DNA from: an uncultured Oscillospiraceae bacterium
GTDB taxonomy: Bacteria; Bacillota; Clostridia; Oscillospirales; Oscillospiraceae
Length of the DNA stretch: 8,525 nt
Direction: 5' to 3'
Assembly (NCBI GenBank): GCA_958426425.1
Contig: CATZYY010000101.1
Location: forward strand, 1 to 8,525
Position 1 is the first letter of the stretch. Each line of letters starts with the position of its first letter. The notes beneath the pieces were generated by a model. It saw nothing but the letters and a program-made list of their open reading frames with translations. It had not been told where the DNA came from and ran no database searches. Below are positions 1 through 4,544 of the stretch, piece after piece. A program made the translations under genes and the position numbers.

Positions 1-516
1 GAGAGCTCCGGCTACTTTGCACCCACCGTCGGGGCAGTGCTGGGCAATCTCCTGGCGGTGCTGCTGATACTGTTTGTGATCTGGGTGATCCTGGACGGGG
101 TCCGGTATAACCGCTACCGGCGGCGGTATCTGCTGCCCGGCATGGGCCGGCCCACGGTGCTGTACTACCCCATTTTCTGGGGGAGGCCCCGGCGTCCCAG
201 GCCCCCGCGCCCGCCCAGACCGCCCAGACCTCCCAGACCTCCCAGACGTCCGCCCACCGGCGGAGGCTTCGGAGGCAGCCGGGGCGGCGGCTTTGGCGGC
301 GGGTCCTTCGGAGGCAGCTTTGGCGGAACCCGGGGAGGATCCTTCGGGGGCAGCCGCGGCGGCAGTTCCTTTGGCGGCAGTCGGGGCAGCTTTGGCGGCG
401 GTTCCTTCCGAGGCGGGTTCGGCGGCAGCCGGGGTGGCTTCGGCGGCGGCTCCTTCCGGGGCGGTTTCGGCGGCAGCCGCGGAGGCGGTGGTTTCCGGGG
501 CGGCGGCCGGCGATAA
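1..516 (+). CDS. C-terminal part of a membrane protein with Pro-Arg and Gly-rich tail (TPM-domain family likely)
   Basis: The frame is open from base 1, so the gene starts outside the window; the GTG at 37 is internal and has no convincing ribosome binding site. Counting from that codon, residues 2-22 form one hydrophobic membrane segment. A basic juxtamembrane stretch follows (RYNRYRRRY, 23-31), then an aromatic patch (VLYYPIFW, 41-48), a run of PPR repeats (about 55-73) and a tail made almost only of Gly, Ser, Phe and Arg (75-159). A membrane helix followed by RYNRYR-like residues and a Gly-rich tail is what I recall of clostridial TPM-domain (YgcG-like) proteins, whose soluble TPM domain precedes the helix. 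That domain is not visible here, so the family is an inference. The stop codon is followed by a strong terminator at 535-566. Confidence 0.65.
   Translation, partial: ESSGYFAPTVGAVLGNLLAVLLILFVIWVILDGVRYNRYRRRYLLPGMGRPTVLYYPIFWGRPRRPRPPRPPRPPRPPRPPRRPPTGGGFGGSRGGGFGGGSFGGSFGGTRGGSFGGSRGGSSFGGSRGSFGGGSFRGGFGGSRGGFGGGSFRGGFGGSRGGGGFRGGGRR
211..246 (+). repeat. Four 9-bp tandem units encoding PPR
   Basis: Four consecutive 9-bp units (two CCGCCCAGA, then two CCTCCCAGA) encode Pro-Pro-Arg each. They form the regular core of the Pro-Arg linker, which extends less regularly on both sides (about 187-255). The repeat lies inside the coding frame and keeps it. Confidence 0.85.
394..489 (+). repeat. 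Two near-identical 48-bp tandem units in the Gly-rich tail
   Basis: Bases 394-441 and 442-489 encode two copies of a 16-residue unit, GGGSFRGGFGGSRGGF, the second ending in G instead of F. The copies differ mostly at third codon positions. The rest of the tail (259-393) is built from looser FGGSRGGS-like variants. Confidence 0.8.
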
Positions 517-534
517 GAAAATCCATACATGCAA

Positions 535-566
535 CAGGGCGCGGCCATTTGGCCGCGCCCTGTTTT
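535..566 (+). terminator. Intrinsic terminator between convergent genes
   Basis: A perfect 12-bp GC-rich stem (535-546 pairing with 551-562) has an ATTT loop and is followed on the plus strand by TTTT (563-566). It starts 18 bases after the TAA of the left-edge gene. On the minus strand the stem is followed only by TTGC, so termination of the acetyltransferase gene here is possible but weaker. The acetyltransferase stop codon (565-567) sits on the T-tract. Confidence 0.9.
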
Positions 567-1059
567 AGTCTTCCGTCAGTTCCCGCCCCAGATAGATCAG
601 ATCCGGCATGGGAGCGCCGTTGTAGGAGGGAATTTCCCGGAATCCCAGCTTTTGATAGAGGCGGATGGCTGCCTCCAGGAAGGGGAAGGTGTCCAGCACC
701 ATCCGCCGGTAGCCCATTGCCCGGGCGTCGGTTATCAGGCGGCGGACCGTTTCCTCCGCAAGACCATGCCCCCGGAAGGCCGGACGGATGTAAAGCCGCT
801 TCAGCTCACACATTTCGTCGTCCAGCCGCCGCAGGGCGCCGGTGCCCACGGCCTCTCCCCCCGGAGTCTCCAGCAGGTACAGCCGCCCGCCGGGCGGACC
901 GTACTTGTTCTCCAGGTGAACCAGTTCCTCTGCGTAGTGCTGCAGCTGCAGGTATTTAGAAAAGGCAGGGTTTTCCGAGAGCAGCATATCTGTGTACTCC
1001 TGAAACAGCGGCCCCACAGCCTCCGGATAGGCGCAGCCGTCGAGAAAGCGGATGTCCAC
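565..1059 (-). CDS. GNAT family N-acetyltransferase
   Basis: This 164-residue protein has the GNAT fold signature. Acetyl-CoA binding motif A is visible as RPAFRGHGLA (residues 92-101, fitting the R/Q-x-x-G-x-G/A pyrophosphate loop), preceded by the beta strand CELKRLYI (84-91). The C-terminal YQKLGF (135-140) is typical of motif B. Enzymes of this family transfer the acetyl group of acetyl-CoA to an amine; the substrate cannot be told from sequence. The start is GTG at 1059, because AAGGAGG at 1069-1075 stands 9 bases upstream. An out-of-frame ATG at 1065-1067 lies only 1 base from that site and is rejected. The gene is a single-gene unit with its own promoter (1206-1234), converging on the left-edge gene. 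Confidence 0.9.
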   Translation of the reverse strand: MDIRFLDGCAYPEAVGPLFQEYTDMLLSENPAFSKYLQLQHYAEELVHLENKYGPPGGRLYLLETPGGEAVGTGALRRLDDEMCELKRLYIRPAFRGHGLAEETVRRLITDARAMGYRRMVLDTFPFLEAAIRLYQKLGFREIPSYNGAPMPDLIYLGRELTED

Positions 1060-1205
1060 GGTTCCATACCTCCTTCACATAGAGTCATTCCCGGCTGCCG
1101 CCGGGATATTTCACCGTCTGCCGTGGGCACCATACCAAAACGGCCGCTTTTCCCGAAAAGGCTGGAAGCGGCTGAAAAGGCGGCGCTCACCATTATTTTC
1201 CGCCT

Positions 1206-1234
1206 ATTATACCACGGCCCTTCCACGCCGTCCA
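1206..1234 (-). promoter_or_regulatory. Sigma-A-like promoter of the GNAT gene
   Basis: Read on the minus strand, TGGACG (1229-1234, 4 of 6 matches to TTGACA) is followed after exactly 17 bases by a perfect TATAAT (1206-1211). Transcription would start near 1199, giving a leader of about 140 bases before the GTG start. Confidence 0.65.
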
Positions 1235-1266
1235 CTGCCGGAGCGTGGAAAAAATCTGCCGCAGCA

Positions 1267-1293
1267 GGAAACATTTCCGCCCCCTTGCGCGTG
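1267..1293 (+). promoter_or_regulatory. Possible ECF-type promoter of the sigma factor operon
   Basis: GGAAAC (1267-1272) and CGTG (1290-1293) are separated by 17 bases, and a short T-run follows the first element. This resembles the AAC/CGT layout of ECF promoters such as those of Bacillus SigW. No good sigma-A promoter was seen between here and the ATG at 1339. Self-activation by the downstream sigma factor would be usual for this class but is inferred. Confidence 0.35.
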
Positions 1294-1338
1294 TTATTAG
1301 TGAAAGCGCTTTTGATCCTCAGAGAAAGGAGAGGTTCC

Positions 1339-1875
1339 ATGACGGAACAGGAACACTTCCTCCGGCGGGCCATGGAGGCCCACGGGCCCGCCGTGTACAG
1401 AATGGCCCTATGCCGGACCCAGTCGGTGCCGGATGCCCAGGACGTGTATCAGGACGTGTTTTTGCGGCTGCTGGGTCAGGCGGCGGCGCCGGAGTGGGCG
1501 CCGGAGCATCTGAAGGCCTGGCTGCTGCGGACGGCGTTGAACCGCTGCGCGGACCTGCATCGGCTGCGCCTGCGGCGGCCTGTGGTGCCGCTGGAAGAAG
1601 TTGCGGAAACTGCGGCGGCGGAGGACGGGGCGGCGGAGCTTTGGGAGGCGGTAGGGCGTCTGCCGGAGAAGCTGCGGACGGCGGTGCATCTCCACTATGC
1701 CGAGGGCTACTCCACCCAGGAGATTGCCCAGCTGCTGGGAGTTCCGGCGGCCACGATCCGCACCCGGCTCCGCCGGGCCCGCCTGACATTAAAGAATTTG
1801 CTGGGAGGCGTTGACGATGAATCAGAATCCCTATCAGAAACTGACAGACCAGATCCCCGTGCCGGAGGCACTTGA
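1339..1875 (+). CDS. RNA polymerase sigma factor, sigma-70 family, ECF type
   Basis: The 178-residue protein contains only the two core ECF domains. Region 2 covers about residues 12-76, with DAQDVYQDVFLRLL (32-45) and WLLRTALNRCADLHR (61-75) as the polymerase-binding and -10 contacting helices. Region 4 covers about 104-154 (RLPEKLRTAVHLHYAEGYST, then EIAQLLGVPAATIRTRLRRA), the helix-turn-helix that reads the -35 element. The ATG at 1339 is chosen because GGAG (1328-1331) lies 7 bases upstream; the longer open frame upstream has no ribosome binding site. The last 20 or so residues (from about 157) are acidic and lie mostly over the next gene, which overlaps by 59 bases. The overlap implies translational coupling with the membrane partner, probably its regulator. 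ECF assignment is firm; the regulon is unknown. Confidence 0.92.
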   Translation: MTEQEHFLRRAMEAHGPAVYRMALCRTQSVPDAQDVYQDVFLRLLGQAAAPEWAPEHLKAWLLRTALNRCADLHRLRLRRPVVPLEEVAETAAAEDGAAELWEAVGRLPEKLRTAVHLHYAEGYSTQEIAQLLGVPAATIRTRLRRARLTLKNLLGGVDDESESLSETDRPDPRAGGT

Positions 1876-3148
1876 AAAGCGTGTCCTGGAGGCGGCCCGG
1901 GAGGCATCCGTTCCCGCCCGACCCCATCTGCCGGTGCGGCGCTGGGTGCGGGTAGCGGTGTGCGCCGCCTGTGCTCTGGCCCTGGTGCTGGGCACCTGGC
2001 GTGTTTATCCCGGTGCGGACCACACAGTGCAGGAGGACGGCGCGCCGGTGGCGGCTCTGCCATCCTTTTCCTTCGGCCTGACGGCCTATGCTGCCGACAC
2101 GGGAGCGTACACCGCCCCCAACGCCAACGGCGCTCTGGCCTTCCGCACTGACGGAGAGGGCAGCTGGTCCGAAAGCGGCGGCTACTACACCGGCTGCATG
2201 TTCCAGATAACGGGGGAGAACATCGCCTCCGTTGCGCTTTCCATTGATCGAGGCGGTCTGTACCGCTATCGGCTGCACACCGATCTGACAGAGGCGGAGA
2301 TCGCCCAATGCCGGAAAGCCATGGAGGAGGGGACCCTGACTCCGGCGGCCATCAGCCAGGCGGAGGACGGGACCTGGTACACGTCCGAGATGGCGCTGCT
2401 GGGCGGCGATGCCGCCGAGGACTATGATCCGGAGGTCAGCTACGGATTCTGGGTGCAGGGGGCGGATGCCGCTGCCTGGCAGGCCGATATGAGGGCAGCA
2501 TCCCAGGAGAGCATCGACCAGCTGGACGGCGCGTGCCTGACGGTGGAGATCACCTTTACCGATGGCAGCTCCCAGACCAAGACCTACTCTCTTACCACCG
2601 GCCGCCTGGGGATCGTGGAAAACAGTGACAGTCCCGGCGGGACGCTGCTGCCCCAGCTGGCCGGGGACGACGAGCCCTACGTCTACGGCGTGTATGCCGA
2701 ATCTCAAACGGAGGGGCGCTATTTCCAGTGGCCGGTCCAGGGAGCCCATACGGTGCGAACCAGCAACTCCTACGGTGGACGCTGGCAGCCGGGAGGACAG
2801 AGCTTGGTGTTTCACTATGGAATTGACATTCCGGCGGATACGGGTACCCCGGTTCTGGCAGCGGCGGACGGCACAGTGAAGGAAATTGGCTTTGATACAG
2901 AGCGGGGCAATTATATTCTCCTGGACCACGGCGGCGGGCTGGAGACCCTCTATGGACAGTGCCGGAATATCCTGAGCGGACTTGAGGAGGGCGATGCCGT
3001 CTCCGCCGGGGAGATGATCGCCGCTGTGGGCTCCACCGGCATGTCCACCGGACCGCACCTCCACTTGGAGGTCCTGCAGGACGGAGAGCCCCAAAACCCG
3101 GTGCTCTACTTCGACAGCGCCACCCGGGATACTCTGCGGATGACGTGA
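1817..3148 (+). CDS. Membrane-anchored M23 (LytM-like) protein paired with the ECF sigma factor, possible anti-sigma/sensor
   Basis: This 443-residue protein has a short cytoplasmic N-terminus (1-43), one membrane helix (about 44-61), an extracytoplasmic middle region of unknown fold (about 65-300) and a C-terminal M23 domain (about 305-432). M23 zinc ligands are present: H333 and D337 in HYGID, and H416 in GPHLHLE, with H414 the neighbouring catalytic histidine. The second catalytic histidine, usual in the Y-x-H strand, is replaced by Q381 in LYGQC. M23 enzymes cut peptidoglycan cross-bridges or stems, so this copy may have low activity or act as a binding or sensing domain. The N-terminus shows no zinc-finger anti-sigma motif, so anti-sigma function is inferred from operon position and topology only. 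The ATG at 1817 is preferred over TTG at 1811 because GGGAGG (1803-1808) is 8 bases upstream. Confidence 0.85.
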   Translation: MNQNPYQKLTDQIPVPEALEKRVLEAAREASVPARPHLPVRRWVRVAVCAACALALVLGTWRVYPGADHTVQEDGAPVAALPSFSFGLTAYAADTGAYTAPNANGALAFRTDGEGSWSESGGYYTGCMFQITGENIASVALSIDRGGLYRYRLHTDLTEAEIAQCRKAMEEGTLTPAAISQAEDGTWYTSEMALLGGDAAEDYDPEVSYGFWVQGADAAAWQADMRAASQESIDQLDGACLTVEITFTDGSSQTKTYSLTTGRLGIVENSDSPGGTLLPQLAGDDEPYVYGVYAESQTEGRYFQWPVQGAHTVRTSNSYGGRWQPGGQSLVFHYGIDIPADTGTPVLAAADGTVKEIGFDTERGNYILLDHGGGLETLYGQCRNILSGLEEGDAVSAGEMIAAVGSTGMSTGPHLHLEVLQDGEPQNPVLYFDSATRDTLRMT

Positions 3149-3225
3149 GGACACCGGAAGAAACACGGTGGCGCAGGTATTTCAGGGTACGCCTTCTGGA
3201 ATCTTCCCAAGTACGGCTGTAAAAA

Positions 3226-3255
3226 GGGTCGCTCCACACGGAGCGGCCCTTTTTT
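3226..3255 (+). terminator. Intrinsic terminator after the sigma/M23 operon
   Basis: A 10-bp stem (3226-3235 with 3240-3249, one G-U pair) has an ACAC loop and is followed by six T (3250-3255). It starts 77 bases after the stop codon of the M23 gene and isolates this operon from the DUF2089 operon. Confidence 0.92.
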
Positions 3256-3292
3256 GTCTAAGCAGGTTATTTTATTAAAAAGAAAATAAATC

Positions 3293-3321
3293 TTGACTTT
3301 CATAAAATTAAAGTTTATATT
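3293..3321 (+). promoter_or_regulatory. Sigma-A-like promoter of the DUF2089 operon
   Basis: TTGACT (3293-3298, 5 of 6) and TATATT (3316-3321, 5 of 6) are spaced by 17 bases. Transcription would start near 3328, about 19 bases before the ATG. The promoter lies in an AT-rich island (about 3257-3333) within otherwise GC-rich DNA. Confidence 0.8.
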
Positions 3322-3334
3322 AATTTTATGAAAG
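3297..3334 (+). promoter_or_regulatory. Perfect 15-bp inverted repeat over the DUF2089 promoter (probable operator)
   Basis: CTTTCATAAAATTAA (3297-3311) is the exact reverse complement of TTAATTTTATGAAAG (3320-3334), with 8 bases between. The repeat begins at the last bases of the -35, covers the -10 and start site, and ends in the Shine-Dalgarno sequence. It is not followed by a T-tract as a terminator would be. A dimeric DNA-binding protein bound here should block polymerase; the adjacent helix-turn-helix protein is the obvious candidate. Confidence 0.7.
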
Positions 3335-3346
3335 GGGCGTGAGAAC

Positions 3347-3640
3347 ATGGCAACCATGCCGGTGTGGATGGCAGAGCTGGAGGACGAGGACTTGACCTTC
3401 ATCAAGAAGTTCCTGCTTGCCTCCGGGTCATTGAAGGAGATGGCGTCGCTGTACGGTGTCAGCTACCCCACGGTGCGGCTGCGGCTGGACCGGCTGATTC
3501 AAAAAATCCGCCTGACGGAGAGCGCTGAAGCGGACCCCTATGTATCGCTGGTAAAACGTCTGGCGGTGGACGACAAGCTGGACTTCGACACGGCCAAGCT
3601 GCTGATATCCGCATACCGCAGGACAAAGGAGGAGACTTGA
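3347..3640 (+). CDS. DUF2089 family helix-turn-helix regulator
   Basis: The 97-residue protein matches my recollection of the DUF2089 family: an N-terminal PVWMAELEDEDLTFIKKFLL stretch (5-24), then a helix-turn-helix (about 28-50, SLKEMASLYGVSYPTVRLRL) and a basic helix (to 56). The C-terminal part (63-93) is a helical region. Longer family members carry an N-terminal zinc ribbon, which is absent here. The ATG at 3347 follows AGGGG (3333-3337) by 9 bases. The stop is one base before the next start, so the two genes are translationally coupled. Autoregulation through the inverted repeat at 3297-3334 is likely but inferred. The signal it responds to is unknown; the family is assigned from memory of its pattern. 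Confidence 0.85.
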   Translation: MATMPVWMAELEDEDLTFIKKFLLASGSLKEMASLYGVSYPTVRLRLDRLIQKIRLTESAEADPYVSLVKRLAVDDKLDFDTAKLLISAYRRTKEET

Positions 3641-3641
3641 T

Positions 3642-3965
3642 ATGGAAGGAGCAATCATTGCTTTGCCGGTGCGGCTGATTGCGGTGCTGGTACTGATCGC
3701 AGGCGGCGTGGTTTTGCAGATCTTCCTCTCCCGGCGCAGGAGCCGGTGGCCGGGACTGGTGCTGCCGCTGCTGACATTTTTGTATTCCGTGCTGCTGGTG
3801 CTGAACGTCCGCTCTGTGGACGGAGAGACCCCATGGATTCCCATTCTGGCCTGCCTGATTTTAGGCAACCTCCCCACGTTGGTGCTGCTGGCCATCTACT
3901 GGGCAGCCCGGGAGAAATTCCGGGTCAAGGACCAGATCGACAAAATGAATATCGACGACCTGTGA
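3642..3965 (+). CDS. Small three-helix membrane protein, partner of the DUF2089 regulator
   Basis: The 107-residue protein has three predicted membrane helices, at about residues 6-29, 37-56 and 66-88. An Arg-rich loop (RRRSR, 31-35) lies between the first two, which suggests that this loop is cytoplasmic. The soluble C-terminal tail is charged and ends in KDQIDKMNIDDL. Similar ends (DKMNIQDLE-like) occur, as I recall, in small membrane proteins of other Firmicutes. The gene starts one base after the regulator stop, with AAAGGAGG about 9 bases upstream, so the two form one transcription and translation unit. No enzymatic motif is visible. A plausible but unproven role is membrane sensing or control of the regulator, or being its main target. 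Confidence 0.85.
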   Translation: MEGAIIALPVRLIAVLVLIAGGVVLQIFLSRRRSRWPGLVLPLLTFLYSVLLVLNVRSVDGETPWIPILACLILGNLPTLVLLAIYWAAREKFRVKDQIDKMNIDDL

Positions 3966-3978
3966 GCCTGTGAGGAAG

Positions 3979-4008
3979 GGCCTCTCCCGTCAAGGGAGAG
4001 GCCTTTTT
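3979..4008 (+). terminator. Intrinsic terminator after the DUF2089 operon
   Basis: A perfect 10-bp stem (GGCCTCTCCC at 3979-3988 with 3994-4003) has a GTCAA loop and is followed by TTTTT (4004-4008). It begins 13 bases after the stop codon. The convergent small ORF on the minus strand ends on its T-tract, but in that direction no good T-run follows. Confidence 0.93.
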
Positions 4009-4172
4009 CATGGATCGGTTTCTTGTCGGGCGGCAGGGCGGCTTTCCCCCTGCGTTGTAAGCTGTCTTTTCAGCACGGTTTGCAACCGAGCACGGCGCAG
4101 GATGCGGTCGGCCTCCTGCATGGCCTGTTCCAGCCTTTCATAAGCGGCTTTGTAGTCAAACTCCTCAGACAC
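4008..4172 (-). CDS. Small basic hypothetical protein, divergent from the XRE repressor
   Basis: A 54-residue ORF begins at GTG 4172, starting MSEEFDYKAAYERLEQAMQE and ending in ARQETDP. The GTG is preferred to an in-frame ATG at 4190 because AAGGGAG (4181-4187) lies 8 bases before it, whereas the ATG would have no site of its own. Residues about 6-38 are a charged amphipathic helix with regular leucine and isoleucine spacing (L13, I22, L23, L29, L33), possibly a short coiled coil; the C-terminus is basic and probably disordered. No family is recognised. A perfect TTGACA -35 and a palindrome lie upstream, which supports its being a real, repressed gene. It could be an accessory of the XRE protein, but nothing proves a function. 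Confidence 0.6.
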   Translation of the reverse strand: MSEEFDYKAAYERLEQAMQEADRILRRARLQTVLKRQLTTQGESRPAARQETDP

Positions 4173-4196
4173 GGGGTTCACTCCCTTCATACATAA

Positions 4197-4224
4197 ATTA
4201 ACCTGAAACAGGTTAAAATGTCAA
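4197..4224 (-). promoter_or_regulatory. Promoter of the small minus-strand ORF
   Basis: On the minus strand a perfect TTGACA (4219-4224) is followed after 16 bases by GTTAAT (4197-4202, 4 of 6). The spacer and -10 coincide with the 19-bp palindrome, an arrangement expected for repression. Confidence 0.55.
4198..4216. promoter_or_regulatory. Perfect 19-bp palindrome between divergent genes (probable XRE operator)
   Basis: TTAACCTGAAACAGGTTAA has two exact 8-bp arms around AAA. It lies in the intergenic space between the tiny minus-strand gene and the XRE gene, inside the minus promoter and about 50 bases upstream of the XRE start. XRE/Cro-type dimers typically bind such short palindromes; that this XRE protein is the binder is inferred from position. 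Confidence 0.7.
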
Positions 4225-4245
4225 TGGGGAACTGGGCGGTACAGT
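4218..4245 (+). promoter_or_regulatory. Weak candidate promoter of the XRE gene
   Basis: ATGTCA (4218-4223, 4 of 6) and TACAGT (4240-4245, 4 of 6) are spaced by 16 bases. An alternative -10, TATGAT (4245-4250), matches better but has no -35 at the right distance and would put the start site on the ribosome binding site. The -35 abuts the palindrome and overlaps the -35 of the divergent promoter, so the two promoters would compete. Confidence 0.3.
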
Positions 4246-4269
4246 ATGATGACCCAAGAGGTGATGCCC

Positions 4270-4491
4270 ATGTATCCCCGTATCCGGGACCTGCGGGAGG
4301 ACAAGGATCTGAGCCAGACGGAGCTGGCGAAGCTGCTGGGTATGTCCCAGACCGGTTATTCCAAATATGAGACCGGAGAAAACGATATTCCGGTGGCCAT
4401 TCTGGAAAAGTTGGCAGATTTTTACCACACCAGTGTGGACTATCTGCTGGGCCGGACAGACCGGAAGGCACCGTATCCGCCAAAAAAGTAA
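4270..4491 (+). CDS. XRE family helix-turn-helix transcriptional regulator
   Basis: The 73-residue protein is little more than one Cro/C1-type DNA-binding domain. The helix-turn-helix spans about residues 15-34 (SQTELAKLLGMSQTGYSKYE), followed by ETGENDIPVAILEKLADFY and the usual SVDYLLGRTD ending of XRE repressors (residues 55-64). There is no extra sensor or peptidase domain. The ATG at 4270 is chosen because AGAGGTGAT (4257-4265) matches the extended anti-Shine-Dalgarno sequence at the right spacing. The in-frame ATG at 4246 overlaps promoter-like sequence and has no ribosome binding site. The gene is divergent from the 54-residue ORF with a perfect palindrome between them, suggesting that it represses that gene and perhaps itself. 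Its stop codon is part of the terminator stem. Confidence 0.92.
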   Translation: MYPRIRDLREDKDLSQTELAKLLGMSQTGYSKYETGENDIPVAILEKLADFYHTSVDYLLGRTDRKAPYPPKK

Positions 4492-4519
4492 GGACCGCTG
4501 CTATGCAGCGGTCCTTTTT
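4490..4519. terminator. Bidirectional intrinsic terminator between XRE gene and metA
   Basis: An 11-12 bp stem (4490-4501 with 4505-4516) has a tiny TAT loop. It is followed by T-rich sequence on the plus strand (4515-4519) and, on the minus strand, by TTACTTTTTT. It can therefore end both the XRE transcript and the converging metY-metA transcript. The TAA of the XRE gene (4489-4491) lies in the stem base. Confidence 0.9.
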
Positions 4520-4544
4520 GAATGGGGAGACGGGCGCCGTTTTG

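Noticed and set aside
211..489. CRISPR-like repeat array
   Set aside because: The repeats are in-frame codon repeats of a low-complexity protein, contiguous and without spacers.
165..548. Long minus-strand ORF opposite the left-edge gene, rich in Pro, Lys and Arg
   Set aside because: It is the mirror of the GC-rich Pro-Arg and Gly repeats; it crosses the terminator and has no ribosome binding site.
529..1338. N-terminal extension of the sigma factor frame (270 codons)
   Set aside because: It runs antisense through the GNAT gene and the divergent promoter region; the ATG at 1339 has a good ribosome binding site and a complete ECF sigma factor follows.
1319..3166. Minus-strand ORF of 615 codons antisense to the sigma and M23 genes
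   Set aside because: Composition is low-complexity, no domain is visible, and the opposite strand holds clear sigma and M23 motifs. High GC makes such antisense frames open.
4187..4483. Minus-strand ORFs antisense to the XRE gene
   Set aside because: They overlap the palindrome and a clear helix-turn-helix gene, and have no start signals.
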